From contig NC_135243.1 of NCBI RefSeq assembly GCF_947623445.1, forward strand, positions 3,722,501-3,786,500: a stretch of 64,000 bases of DNA. The letters run 5' to 3'. Origin of the DNA: Clavelina lepadiformis (Eukaryota > Chordata > Ascidiacea > Aplousobranchia > Clavelinidae). A program made the position numbers and the translations under genes. Position 1 is the first letter of the stretch; every line of letters starts with the position of its first letter. Below, piece after piece: positions 9,861 through 22,836 of the stretch. The notes below the pieces were generated by a model. It was given only the letters and a program-made list of their open reading frames with translations. It made no database searches and was not told the DNA's origin.

Positions 9861-12800
9861 CTAGTCCATGTTGGAGAGCTCGTTAAGATAGGCGGCCATC
9901 ACTTTAATTCCATTCATGTAGTTGCATCTAATAAATCGAAAAATGTGACACGATAATATGGAAGTTATTTCAACGTAAGCACATACAGTTTGTTGTAACT
10001 ATGCCTATGTTAGCATATCGCCCGTTCAATTCTTGCCAAACAAATCTCAACCAACTACTGAAAGGGAATTCAAATAAGTCAGGTTAAAATACGTTCAGAT
10101 CATGAAAGTTGGTAGCCCAATTGTGATCTCAAAAGCTAAAACATCCTACGCGGAAATACACCGAATAATTGAAACCTAAATAAAAACCAAAACACTGGCA
10201 CAGAAATTTGTTCTTCAGCATTCTAACAGTAATCAGAATTTAGTACACAGTTTGTATAAGTGGTAAGTATACATCATTTATGTATTGTAGTGCTCACCTG
10301 TTAAACTTCTCGTTCTGAGAATGTGCCCCGTCGTCTGAGGCACCCACCGGAAGTAGAAGCATGTTCTTTCCGGTGACTTCCTCAAATGTGAGGGCGACTG
10401 GTATGGTCGCTCCTTCACGGGTTAAATCCGGATCGGCATCGAACACTGCGAACAAATGAAAACTTAACAAGCTCCGATGAGCAGGGTCGGACAACGAGAT
10501 GTGTTACAAGCAAAAAACAACCGGTCCGCAAGCTTTACTTTATATAAAGGCACTTATGTTTGTAGGTATGTATGGCAGCCGCAATGTAGGCATCTATGTT
10601 TTAGCTGATGTTATATTGTACGTTCAAGTTGAGTTTCCAAATGTTCTTGAGTGTAGTATGTACGGCAAACCAACGATTTGAGCAAAATCTTAAAGCGGAT
10701 TATAACTTAGCTTATAAACAACAACATCATATAAACCCCGACCAGTTTTAATTGCTTTCTTTGCGCAGACGTAATGCGGATGATTGTAGTCGGAAAGCCA
10801 CGGTTTCGCCTCTTCGTGGAGATGAATTTGGAGCCTATTGGGGCTTTCCCTCTCAGCAAAAACTTTCTCGATGTGTTCAGTGACCTGTGAGACATCCTGT
10901 TAATCGGGTGTCGGTAAATTTTGACGAAAAATGAACTTCTCCTTACAAGTTTCTGAATGACTTTAGGATCCTGGTTGGGAACGAGACGGACTGAAAACTT
11001 TCCAACCACTTTCCTTGGAATAACAGTTTTCGCACCGGCACCAGAAAAAGCACCTGAAGATATTTTAGAGTATTAACAGGGCTATGATAAGTCATACTGG
11101 GTTATGTTTATAAGTATTTCAAAAGTTGCCACAAAAACATCAAATTATAACATATTGAAGTTAGAAGTTGAAGAAATAATGTTTTCGGCATTGTGAACAG
11201 TCATGTTTCACAGGTAATAATACTTACAATCAAAGTATCACAAAATATTTCCACTCTAAAGTAGTTTTAAATGAAACAATTCATTTATTTTATCCATTAA
11301 ATGCGACCACTAAGGGGCTATATTAACATCACCTTCGATTCCGTGAAGCGAAAGAGTTGGATTTCTCCATCTCTGCATCAGGACTTCCTCTTTCTTATCA
11401 TAGAGCAATTTCTCGACTCCAACATCATCGCGATAATCATCAAGATCAAAATCAATCTGACGGTAAAGATTGAGCTCATCTTCTGTCACCTGCCAAAAAA
11501 AGTTTAAGATTTTTCTCCCAAAGTAAGTGTGTGAGGGAGTAAATAGGTGACTAGTTTTTATTTAGCTAGAGTGGCAGTTTTTCATTTACTGGTAATTCAA
11601 AATTTTCCAATAACCGTATGAAAAAAGATAAAATTGAGACATCTAGAGGTTCACATACTTACCGGTGCAACTGAATCATAGATGCCCGGTATAAGTATTT
11701 TTCCTTTGCTGTCCACAAGCGATGACATAATCGTGATTAGGTCACCCATAGCTTCATGGACGCTCCCTCCGAAGACCTGGAAAATAAATGTTTAACATAA
11801 AAAAACTTTTTTACGAAAGCAGATTTTCATAATCAACTTTAACGCTACAATTTAGTTTACAAAAAAGCAGGCATCAGCGTTACAAGTTTTAACCAACGCA
11901 TTCAATTCCAAACAAGCTTCAGGCAAGAAACAATTGTCAAAGTTTTTAGTACTTTAATAGAAAATGTAACAAATAGCATGAAATTATAGAATGAAAATTA
12001 CCCCCGAGTGAAGATCCTTGGTGGAACACTGGACTTCACAGAAGAAATAGCAAATTCCTCGCAGACCATAGGTGATGCAAGGTTTCTTCTTACCCAGCCA
12101 GTAATTGTCCGATATACAGAGGTAATCGACGTTGCCAAAAAAACTCTCTTTTCTTGACAAAAAGGTTGTAAAATTAAAGAAACATAAAAATGAGAAATAA
12201 AAATGAGTTGTGATACTGGAATGATGAACAATTACTAAAAATTATCAGAGTTTGCATTTGAAGTTTTTGAGCAAATATTTCACAGAAGTTTACTAGTTTA
12301 AACTCCTTCGAAAAGTACAACTGTGAGAAAAAAGATGTTTAAAACAACCTTTCAACTATTAATTCATCAAGTCCTAGGGAGCCAGATTCTTCCATTCCCT
12401 CAAAGCAAAACTTCAAATTAACTGGGACTTCTATGCCCAGCTTCTGATACGCTTCAATGCAATTCAACCAGCACAAAACAGGTCCCTTGTCATCTGTGGA
12501 ACCCCGGCCGTAGAATTTCCCATCAATCTAGAATTAAATTTTTAAGGATAAATTGTATTTCTTTTCTAGCACCCAGAGGAAGAATATAGTAATGTTTAGA
12601 AATCCCTGTTCTTGGAGAGGGGTTTCTTCAGGAACAGGAACAGTTCTTAATATTAAACCTAACCTCAGTGAGTACAAATGGTTCTGTGTCCCACCCATCC
12701 TCCAACTTTGCAGGTTGAACATCCAGATGGCCGTAGACACAGAGTGTCTTCTTCTTCAGATCAGTTCCCAAAGTTGCAAGAAGGATCGGAGGAAGGGGAA

Positions 12801-13364
12801 TTACCTGACCATCTGACAGCGTCTGCCTTCCTATACATTTAAATGTTTTACGTTGCATTTTATGAAGCTAAACCATTGACTAAGATTTATTTGTCAGCAC
12901 ATATAACTATTTAAATTTTTTATGACGGCACTGGTATTAATCAATACTTCTACCCGAAAGTAAGAGTTTACTATATCAAATTCGTAAAATGACGGTGTCA
13001 AAAGATTTTGAGCGACAGAGTTATTTACTCTTAAGTAGATATTGTGATAAGATATTAAAATAACCATTCTAGGAATGGGGTGAGTGGAAATTAAGCAAAT
13101 GTGTCGACTGTCGAGATAAAAATACTTTACGGTACAAAATGATTCCAAAAGTTATATGAAAGCTATGATACCTATGTCAGCCAACTCAGTCGCAAAGCCA
13201 AGTTTTTTCAGCTCATTATCAGTGTGTTCCATCATTCGAACAACCTCTGGGCGTTTTTCTGGCGCAGCCGACACACTCTGTATCTTTACAGCTTCTGCAA
13301 GTCTTTGGACATAGAGATCTTCATGATTATCGACATATTCAAACACCTTCTTCAACTGTGACAT
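9861..13364 (-). CDS. CNDP2: Cytosolic non-specific dipeptidase (M20 family metallopeptidase)
   Basis: A complete ten-exon gene encoding 474 residues (human CNDP2 has 475). Exons from the start: 13172-13364, 12664-12830, 12349-12527, 12002-12152, 11663-11776, 11333-11489, 10947-11053, 10743-10884, 10298-10445 and 9861-9927; all phases agree and the frame stays open. The enzyme is a di-zinc or di-manganese hydrolase of the cytosol that cleaves Cys-Gly and other dipeptides. Metal ligands known from mammalian CN2 are visible: the His of YGHLDVQPA, the Asp of GSTDDKGP, the Glu pair of EGMEESGS, the Asp of ISDNYW and the His of GAHSQNEK. The dimer-lid region ([25 protein letters not shown]) is also intact. 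The donor after exon 8 (GTCGGG) is weak. The last exon gives the final helix, ending in NELSNMD. The assignment is secure at family and orthologue level. Confidence 0.97.
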
Positions 13365-16149
13365 TCTAGCATGCAGTTTAATGGTCTCTGGCTGGAATAA
13401 ACAGCTTAAACTTGACTGCCTGGTTCAGGATTAGAAAAGTTACGTAATTTAAGTTTGTTAGTTTTGATGAATCAAGCTAAGGCAATTTTTAAATAAAATC
13501 ATAAGAGCTTTCAGCTATAATAAAAAACCTAGCAGGATGTCCAAGACTCATCAATATGCTCAAGCTTTTCAGTGCACGCTGTCATGCCAAAAGTTTTGTG
13601 TTTGCAAACACAATTACTCACTGAAAATTGCTTTTTCTATTGAAGGATATTAACAGAATGGACGCACCTTCAATAACCCCTAGGCTATTTTTCTTTGGCG
13701 AAGGAAGAGCAACTTATAGTTCTAACCATTTCTTTACTCGCTCTTAGCTTAAAGAAACAAGATATTATATTCCAATTTTCCATTTAATAGACAAGACATG
13801 AAAGATAAAAAATCAATAACACATTTTTTATACCTTTCGCCAGGTTGCAAAGGACATTACAGCTACAGCACCTGACAGCCTGAGGGACTCTGACCTCAGT
13901 GGGTCAGGTGTCAAACCAGGTTGGCATTTTTTCTAGCCAGGCGATTTAGCAACTGCTGCGTTGAGCTGGTAGGTAAGCTACAGTGCTTCATACAACAACT
14001 GTAATTGGAAGTTGCCAGCAAACTAACACGATCAAGGAAATGTTCTTGATTAGGATTAGGATTAGAACGAGATTATATAATGAGCTAACTTGGTACCTTT
14101 AATGAAACGGTTACTATCCTTCTTGATTCAATGAACATGGATGAAGCAAACGGTATATCGTACTTTCGCTATTTGCCATTGCATTTACCTTCAGACCTTC
14201 TCTGCAAACTTGGTCTAACTTCCTCAAACCAATTTTTCTGCCAGGTTCAGCAGTTTCATAATTTATCAAATTTCGTAATGTTCACATAGGGAAAGCACCT
14301 AAAAAACACCACCTTTTGTGGTTCATTAACTTATAAAATAAATAAAGATTTAAAAACATATCAAACTAATTAATAGGAAAAACAATAGAACAAAAGCACG
14401 CCTTTTAAAACAAAAAATTTCCTATTAAAAACTATACAGTGAAAACTAAATCAGAATTTTGATTTAAAGTTTTTGAAGCTTCCATCCATTTATTGCTAAC
14501 GAGAAAGTATTTTCAGTTCTATATATAGTTCCAACATCAGCAACAGTACAACATTAACTTTTATTCCTCAAAGAAATAACGATAAAAGTTCTTGAAAATA
14601 AACCAATCAAACAATTTTTGTAGAAAAACCATTACCATGTCTTCATTTTCTGAACAGATTTTTATTGTATAAGTTGGACTAATTTTTTCTGCAAAACGTT
14701 CCTTCCAAAAAGTTTAAAAGATTGTGGTTATTTTTCAGTTGATTTCTATATCTTTTAAACTCTTTAGCTTAACTTTAGATAACCTAAGTTTGTGTATTTT
14801 TGGTTTATTATAAAGGTAGGCCCAATTCAATTTTTTTGTCTGCCGTCCTTTGTTCGCTAGAAGCTGTTTGCTAACTTGTGACGTTTAGGTCAGTTTGAGT
14901 TACCTGCTGGGAACAGTTCCTGTTTCTATACTTATACTTTATCTGTGTCTGACCAGATACTATGTTTGACAAGTTCGACAACTAACCGCCCATGTCGTAA
15001 TATTTTTAGCTCACGAACCTTGTTTGAATGACTCAGTTTTTGTTCAATGCTCGGCAGCGTTTGTTTAGTCTTTTGTGCTTGGTGAACAGTTTCAAAATGG
15101 TGAAATGGGCATAGGCTACATTAACAAAAATCAAAAATTCCGACACAACACAAATTATGTTAATGAAGGGATTGTTGGTTTACAAGCAAGAACAATTAGT
15201 ATTAAACCATATTGGAAAGTGGTCTAATACTAATTGGTACCTGCACATAGGGGAGAGCGCGACAAACTTTTGTTCTTCACTCCAATTAATCTATAATAAA
15301 TAAAAGCTGCCACTATTTCACCGGAAAAATCGTTGTTTTGAAGATATTTTTCTCAGTTTGCTGTTTGTCTAACTTAAATGTTACAACACGGTAACTGGAA
15401 CCTAACCTACACCTATACCGTACTCCACTAAAACCATGAATAGCTGAAATCTACGTTTTGCATTGTTTTGCAACCCATTCTCTGGGCATAATGCAGAAGT
15501 GTACAACCAGATGACATTACAATTTGAGTAGCTGGCGTCTCGTATAAAAAGGCATCCTGCGATTTTGCACTTCCGTACTAAACCCCACTCCCTTAGCCTA
15601 TAACCGCTTATCCTTAACAACAGGCTGCATGACCAACATACGGTGAAACAGTCACTTCGATAAAAAAAAGCTGGTTACCTGTAGTTGTTTGAATGCCAAT
15701 TTACCAGATTAGTGCATTCCGTCCGGATTGGAATGTTTACTGTTTTGGGTGAGAATTCCCTCGCGCAACAAAATGAAACATTTACGGTAGTCATTACACT
15801 GGTCTACACTAAATTTCTGGTTTTGACTTTGAAAATTGATTTAGAGTAATTTGGGGTTGCTAATTTCAAATCTGTAATTATATATTTCTTGTCTAACACG
15901 TCAGGATTTTGAGATAGGTAACATCCTTTAGAAAGAAAAATTAAACTTTTTGGTTCAAAAATGTAAACACATTCTAAATTCTACTAGACAAATACCTATA
16001 GTTGATAACAGATCTGTAAGTTGATGAGCAGATAGGTCTATTCACAAATATAGTTTATGTATGTAAGTTAAAATAAAATACGGAAACACAAAATCAGTTA
16101 CAAAAATTCAATGACCAAAGAATTTTCTTTTCAAAATTTTTCTTTTGAA
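13365..16149. other. Long intergenic stretch
   Basis: About 2.8 kb with no supported gene. It contains a GC-richer patch at 13870-13990 that may be an old dispersed repeat, a short (TTAGGA)n-like run near 14050, and otherwise AT-rich sequence. It must include the CNDP2 promoter near 13370-13500. Confidence 0.5.
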
Positions 16150-16552
16150 ACATCTCTTTTTGAACTCCAGCAATATTCTGTCATCATGTGATAGTCCCAT
16201 CGCCCTTGGTAGCGCTCTTCCATTGTTTTAATGTCCTAGTGAAAACTGCTCCTCAGTGACGCTGCCAAGGTTTTCGAGAAATTTATCGGCTTGGCTTTTC
16301 AATTTAAAATTAAACCTTAATGCTCATACTGCGACTCGAGCCTCAAAGCTGGAGAGCAATTCTTGCAACAGATCTTTGTAATTGTCCGCTTTCTTAATTT
16401 TAAGAAAGTTGTTTATAACTTCCACCAAAGCTTTCCAAGCTCTAGCTCTAGCTTTGAAGAAATAGATGACACAAAATTTGAGTCTTTTAGTAATTGTTGA
16501 ATTTGAGGCCCATTGAATATTCTAGCTTTTAGTTTTTCTTCAGTTAACCCAG
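16150..16552 (-). pseudogene. Degraded fragment of a dispersed, probably mobile-element-borne protein
   Basis: The minus strand keeps pieces of a protein that I recognise as a multi-copy dispersed sequence in invertebrate genomes. They include an LTEEKLKARIFNGPQI block, an NNFL...NYKDLLQELL block and a terminal ERYQGRWDYHMM...YCW block, in the expected order over about 400 bases. It is broken in several places and cannot be functional. The element that carries it is not identified here, so I treat it as a fossil and do not assign a superfamily. Confidence 0.6.
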
Positions 16553-17193
16553 GAAACACCAAGCAGATATATTTGAAGCACTCTCAATGAAATTTGAGTT
16601 AGAGAGAAATTTGAGTTTTGCTTTAACATATAAGTTGAGAGCAGCAAGCAAAACAAGCAAAGTACAATGGACCCACATTAGCTATGAGCATGGGCTCAGA
16701 AATTTATAATAAACAAGCCCGGTAACCATAAACGGTGTATAATAAATAAACAAAGAATTTTCTAGTCAAAACAGCCATCACGTATTACGCCAAAAGTTGT
16801 TTAGCAGTAAGCTACACTAAATTGGATTATTTATTCACCTCAAAGCATTACAAAGTGATCAAACGTCCGAAAGAGTTTTGGAATTCAACTCATCTCTGAT
16901 TTCAGCATAACTTGTTTGTTTTATAATGTTAAATGCATCTGTGTATAGATTTAGATTGTATATAATTGATCATTTAGCGTTCCATCTGTTAACATTATTT
17001 AGTCTATTTAGCTTTCTATGCAGTGTATTGCTGTCTTGTAAAGCTTAAAGTTGGGAATTTCATTTAACTTCATTTCGTTAAACGTTTCATTTTGCATTTT
17101 GAAGATATTGACATTAGTAGAGGAAAGTGGGTGTTGGCTACTTTGCTCCATAACATGTGTTGATGACCAAATATATTTCATCTCAGTTACAAG
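16553..17193. other. Intergenic, upstream of the FLYWCH gene
   Basis: AT-rich sequence without a supported gene. An acceptor-like pyrimidine tract and AG lie directly before the FLYWCH ATG (TTACAAG at 17187-17193), which would fit either a 5' UTR intron or a spliced-leader site. Confidence 0.4.
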
Positions 17194-20100
17194 ATGGAAA
17201 TGGTATCATCAAAGCGTGGTAAAGAGAAAGTTATTGTGGACGGATACTGCTACGTCTTCGACAAGGAAAGTGCCAGCAAATCAAAAAAGTTCTGGCGTTG
17301 CGAGGAGCGTGGTAAGTGCAAAGCAAGGTTGCACACCCGAAATGGCGACTATGAAAGGGTAGGCGTGCATAACCACGGCCCAACCCACCATAAAAAGGAA
17401 CCCACTCGATCATCATCGAGCTCTGAAGATTCTCCAGACAGCACTCTACCCGATTCTGCTCAAAGCGAAAAACCACATTGCTCAGGCAGCCCCTGTCAAC
17501 CTAGCTCACCGGGCAAGACAACTGTTAAAACAAATTCTAATGAGATTTCTAGCTCATCGCAGAAGGAAGTGCCTACTTTTTCCAGCAAACATTCGCAATC
17601 TTCAACACTGCAACCTCAAAAAAGAACAAGTGAAATATTACTCAACCAACATGAGGCTGCAAATAACGCCGAACCTCAAGCAAGCCAATCATTGGAAAAT
17701 CAACCCATTGAAGTGCGCCGAATGTCGCCAAGTTACCATTTGCACGGCCTGCAAGGGAGACAGCAAACTCCTGTTTATCGGCCCTGCATCAGCAATACAA
17801 CCAGTACAAGCTACGCCACTCTGGCGACTGTTCCAACTGAGCAGTGCCAGCCACCACAAGCCAAGAAACCCTGTACTAGCATCAGTAATGTTGAAAGTTT
17901 AGTCAAAAGCCAGGTTAGATACATTCAACGACAGGACTTAGTTCCAAGTCAATCTCCTATTTCGAGTCCAAAAATAGAAGTTCAGGCCGCTAATTCTTCA
18001 CAAGTTGCTATCATTGCCAGCAGTAGAACCAATCCCAGTCCGGAGTCAACCACTTGTTCTTCTTCCGATAATAACCAAATAACTCCACAGAAAGCAAATG
18101 CGTTGAAAATTTGTGGACAACAGATGCTAATAAGAAAGGAGGTCATTCAATTTTTGCGAAAAATAGGATTTTCCATACAAAAACTTCTTGGTGTAGCTGT
18201 AATACAACAAATGGAATGCGATATTGCCTGCAAAACCCGACAAGCAGTGCTTGAGCTGTTCCAGTTACTCAAGCAGCAGCAAAATCAAAATCTTTACAGC
18301 AACGTTGAACTGTACGAGAAAGAAGAGATTGAAATTAAACTGGACATGGTTCCGCTCACGCTGATGAACCAAGTCATTCTCGCCTACCTTGAATCAAAGC
18401 ACGGCAGAGTACTGACCATGAAATTTGTTAAAGACGAAGATGGACTGTTAACAGGCACTCGTATCGTCGTAATGATGAGGCGTGATTTAGACGTAAGACC
18501 AATATCAGCAAGGATTGATTTGAACGGGCAATTGTTAGAAGTAAGTTACGAAGGTCAACCTGCCGTATTGCCGGTGCCCAACATCGCTGCCATCGGATCG
18601 ACAAATGTTAGTTCTAATGGAGTGCAGAGAACACCGGAAAGACAACTCATTCACATAAATAATAGGGATGTTTTAAATCACGGTTTTATTCAAGGTAGAC
18701 CAATGTCCACTACACAGCAGCTGTCCCCACAGCTACTTCAAGGTCGTCTGCTTTCCGATCCAACCAATACACAACTGAGAGTAGCGTCAAACCATCCCCA
18801 GTCCCCCACTATAAATCAACAGCTGTCTCTGCAACAACACCAACAGCTGACAGCAACCTTACAGAAAAGCATTCAAAACTACCAGGGTATGGTATATTTG
18901 CGGCAATTATTTTTTAATGTATATATTTACTAAAAGCTATTACTTGTGTTAAGTGCTGTTCGACTGATTAGTTTCGGTGATAGAGCCGGTAATTTGTGGT
19001 TGTTACTTGTTGCTGTTGGTTCGAACATAATTTTAAGAAACGGTTTCACCCAACATTCTCAGTCTGGGAGTACACAATACAATAATTGTTAAACAAAATA
19101 CGTAATGTAGGACCATCTTCAAGTCAAGCACTCTCGATTAGCCCTGGACGTGATCAATTAAACGAAAGGAATTCTTTTGTCAGGTAAACAATGTTTTTTC
19201 AAACTAATCGCAAAATTACAGTACTTGGCTAAGCAGTGCAAATATGGTGTCTATGTATTTGTACTTTGATGTAAACACCCAAATTAATCTTCGACCATCA
19301 GTTCACAAGATTCTCGTACATTTAGACAAACTCAACCAACCTCGCAGAAGGAAGTGACAAGTTACATGCAGGCAAATAGGGTAAGTTCTGTTGGGTTTTA
19401 GTTTAACAGCACAGTTTGAATTGTGATAACGATGAACATGAAGGTGCTGTGTGGTGTTGTAAGTGATTTGACGTAGGGTTCTTCCCAGAAGGATGCTGAC
19501 TTTGACGATTCTAAACCATTAATGGCTTTATGAACTTTTTGTTCATTACGTTTATTTCTGTAGGATTACTTTGTTTTATTTATTACTGTCAATACCATTG
19601 AGTGTCTTTTTACAATTGTTGAAACTGCATCACATGCGTTTTTCTATGCTAGAATTTCCCCACCATGCAGGGGTGTGTACACTACTGCAGATAGCAGAAG
19701 AAAATTATTCTTTTTTATATGGGATATTTTTGAGTGTTTGGGACTGGGTTAGTTTTGGGTAGACTGGTTGGTCAATTCATTGGTGTCTGGAATCAAAAGA
19801 GTTTTCATGGATTTTGATTCGTTGAAACTATTGTTTTGTTAATAAGTGCGTAGGTGTGCAGTCCAGCTGGTATTATTATATCACTATATAACATGATATA
19901 AATCAGTTCAGTGGAATTGTCATATTGTTCCCAAAGTATTATTGCATGGTTTGTATTATATTAATAATGGGCTTGATGTAGAATTGGATTGATACCATGG
20001 CTCGTTTAAGAATATATTGAAATACTCTTAAAGTGCTCATACATTGTTTACATATTTGTAGGTTCATCATCAAGAAGGCAACGACAAAGACTCCAATCAC

Positions 20101-21824
20101 CTGCTAAGTAGATTGGCATGTAAGCGCAGTGTTTGCTGCTTAAATACTTACGATTAACTTTGTGAAGTCTTTTTATGTTAAGGCGTGATGGGCTTCAATT
20201 ATCATGCATTTAATATCTCACCATGTGTTTTAACACCAAGCAGACCTATAGATGTTTTTAACAAGCCAGCAAGTGGGATTAAATGTAATTGTAAGTTTAA
20301 CATTGATAGTGTTTAATGATGTTTGTTTTGTTTTAAAGATTTTAAGAAAAACTATTCATCAATTAAGCACTTTACCAAGCAGTTGGAACTACTGTCAAGG
20401 AAAGAATGCAAAGGTTTGCTGTTTGTCATTCTAAAACTATTTGTAATTTAGAGATTGTTTTTTGACCCATTTTAGAATGTATTTCTTATTTTCATGTATG
20501 GTTGTCTGTAGACAATTAATCGACAACAGTAGTTCTGGCAATCACGTCTTTCAGCTTATTCTAGCTGTCCACAGTAAGGAAGCATATTGTTGAATAAATT
20601 TAATTGTACTAGGCAGATTGTGAATATTTTGTCGACAGATCTTATAATTGATTGTGGAATATTTTGATTCCTTTTCATGCATGAGTTTTAATCTTTCTCG
20701 TAGAGAGATTTTAACGGAATATTTTGAAGGTGATGACGCTCGAGACCTGGTGATGTTATATGAACAACTTCAAAAAACGAACGACGAGCATTTGACAAGA
20801 AATGCAGCGTTGCTATTCCCCACTGTCATCGACATGTCTGGTATAGCGCTGGACGTGGAGAAAGTGAATTCTTTCTGTTACGTGTTGTCGAAAGTTGACA
20901 AATATGTTCAACGACTTAACCTTGCTCATGGCAACGTAACTCGCGATGGATCCAGCCAACTTTTTTCGGCCGTGAAGAAAATGCCGGGAAAGGTATGCCC
21001 ACTTCTGACATCAGCCTGTTTTGGTATAATTTAGGCTCGGTTCTACTGTTGAATCTTGACTCACCCCGATCATCATTTTGGTTTGTGCAACAGCTTTATC
21101 AGACCCAGACTTTTTGCTATCATTCTACAGTAAATGCAATCAGGTTCATGTAAAATGACTAGTATGATTTTTGGACTATGACTTATTGCGGTCCCAAAAT
21201 GTCAGCCTGCTCCGTCTCGTAAGCTCAATCATATGAGTTTGAAAAACATGTTAAGTATAACAGTTTTTGTAGTTAGTACCAGAAGTAGTTTGCTTAACTC
21301 ACTTTCGGAGTGGTCGAGCCTATGTTTAAGTTGTCTAACTCGGCTCTGAGTGATTTCTCGATATTGCGACCATCACTGTTTGTTGGTTCAGTTTTGGATA
21401 TGGCTTACCAGGGTCCCACTGTTGAACGTACTCTCTTATTTCTTGTTGGTTTCAGTTTGATTTAAGCAAAATTCTGGCGCAAACTATTCGAACTTTCATT
21501 TTTAAATCAATAGCATTGGTTTGCTGCTAACTTTTTACATCAATGTTTTAACCAGTGTTGTGACTTTTCAAACATAACTCTAATTATTCACAATTCGATT
21601 CATTGCAACACTGATAATAAAACCTACATGTCTTGCTTTAGATAGGAGAGTTGGTCGTCCCAAGCAATGCAAGGTTTGACCTAAGCAGAGAGGTTTTCCA
21701 AAAAGTGGACAAGAAGCTGGTCTTGTTTCGGTCCCTTGCTGATGGTGTTATTCAGCATCACGCAACAGAAAGCATCCAACAAACGCTTGACCAGCTGGAT
21801 AGCTCGGTATCAGCTGACAGCTAG
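17194..21824 (+). CDS. FLYWCH zinc-finger protein with novel C-terminal region
   Basis: A predicted nuclear, probably DNA-binding protein of about 815 residues. Exons: 17194-18886 (564 codons), 19111-19183, 19302-19380, 20062-20119, 20339-20413, 20706-20992 and 21642-21824; phases match throughout. Residues about 10-62 form a FLYWCH finger: aromatic strand (GYCYVFDK), FWRCEERGKCKARLH with the two Cys, and HNH as the His pair. Residues 65-290 are Ser/Pro/Gln-rich and look disordered. A folded block follows at about 299-450 (KICGQQMLIRKEVIQFLRKI...), then a Gln-rich stretch. The last exons encode a helical region of about 180 residues (EYFEGDDARDLVMLYEQL...) that I do not recognise. The junction between exons 5 and 6 is the least certain: a 19-base microexon at 20556-20574 would also keep the frame, and the last two exons could belong to a separate gene. 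FLYWCH proteins in other animals bind DNA or act as repressors; no specific function is claimed. Confidence 0.8.
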
Positions 21825-21839
21825 TTGTGTTTGTCTGAA

Positions 21840-21845
21840 AATAAA
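21840..21845 (+). terminator. Poly(A) signal, FLYWCH gene
   Basis: AATAAA only 15 bases after the stop codon, giving a very short 3' UTR. It supports 21824 as a real gene end. Confidence 0.55.
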
Positions 21846-22836
21846 CGTATGAATTTACTTTTTCATGGAATTTTTATTTTTTAGAATTTAGAAGTCCATG
21901 TTGGTGACGTCATACTCCGCTCTCGAAAGTGACATCTTCAAACACTTAAATTTGTACTGTTTTATTTTTTTTAATGTTCCAGTTGAAATGAATGATATGC
22001 TCTTGTTTTATATTGACGTTAATTGGTAGCGTGCAAAGGTTTAAGAACTATCGTTGTTTATGATGGTGAGGAAGTCTTTCCACGTGAAGAAATGAGCGCA
22101 GGATAAATGGACTGTGCATGAAATTTTATTGTGTTTTGTTGAAGTCTCTGTCATTTTACGATTTTCTTAATCACGCATAATACAGCACCAGTAATTGTAA
22201 ATTATATTGGAAAGAGGAAATAGGTTTTAACTAATCGCAGGAGATAAAAAAGTTTGTGGTCGAATCAGAAGCCAGTGCGCTTGCAGTGTAAGTCGAGGCT
22301 TGGAGTTTTTAGTCTTCAATTCCCCAAGTTTATTGAAATTATGTCAAGCCTAATTTATAACACAGCAGAATTATCAGTTTGCCATTGTCAATATAGTCGT
22401 ATAGTGGTAACTGCAAGCGCTCAAAACTGTCATCTATCACTTGGTATGTGATGACTGATGATGCAAAAAATTCATTTATCAAAAACTTTGCTGAAAAAAT
22501 GAACAAGTGAAGTAATTTGACCCCGAACGTAAAAGAATCACCGTTAAGTTCGATACCATACCTAAATGTGTTGAAAAGGATAGTCCTTAAAAAAAGAATG
22601 TTTATTCAAAATTGGCTTTAAGTACCCCACTATTTCCTTAAAATCCAGACTGTATTGGGCTAGAGCAAGTCAAGCGAATCGTTCCGGGTTGCAATCAAGA
22701 AATTGACGCATGCCGTGAACATGAAGTTACTGAAGAAATTACTTTGCAACGTGAATAAAGTTTGGTGAGTTGTTTATATTTCTGTGTGATTTTATTGTAG
22801 AGTTTCTGATACTAAGTACTCGGGTTTAATTGCGGT
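21846..22836. other. Intergenic before HYPK
   Basis: About 1 kb of AT-rich spacer. The short open frame at 22254-22451 has no motif. I see nothing else. Confidence 0.5.

Noticed and set aside
12553-12816. 87-codon plus-strand open frame
   Set aside because: Antisense shadow of CNDP2 exon 2.
14046-14070. TTAGGATTAGGATTAG-like run
   Set aside because: Too short and not the exact telomere unit; no interstitial telomere claim is justified.
17051-17362. 103-codon open frame overlapping the FLYWCH start
   Set aside because: Different frame from the clear FLYWCH domain; chance overlap.
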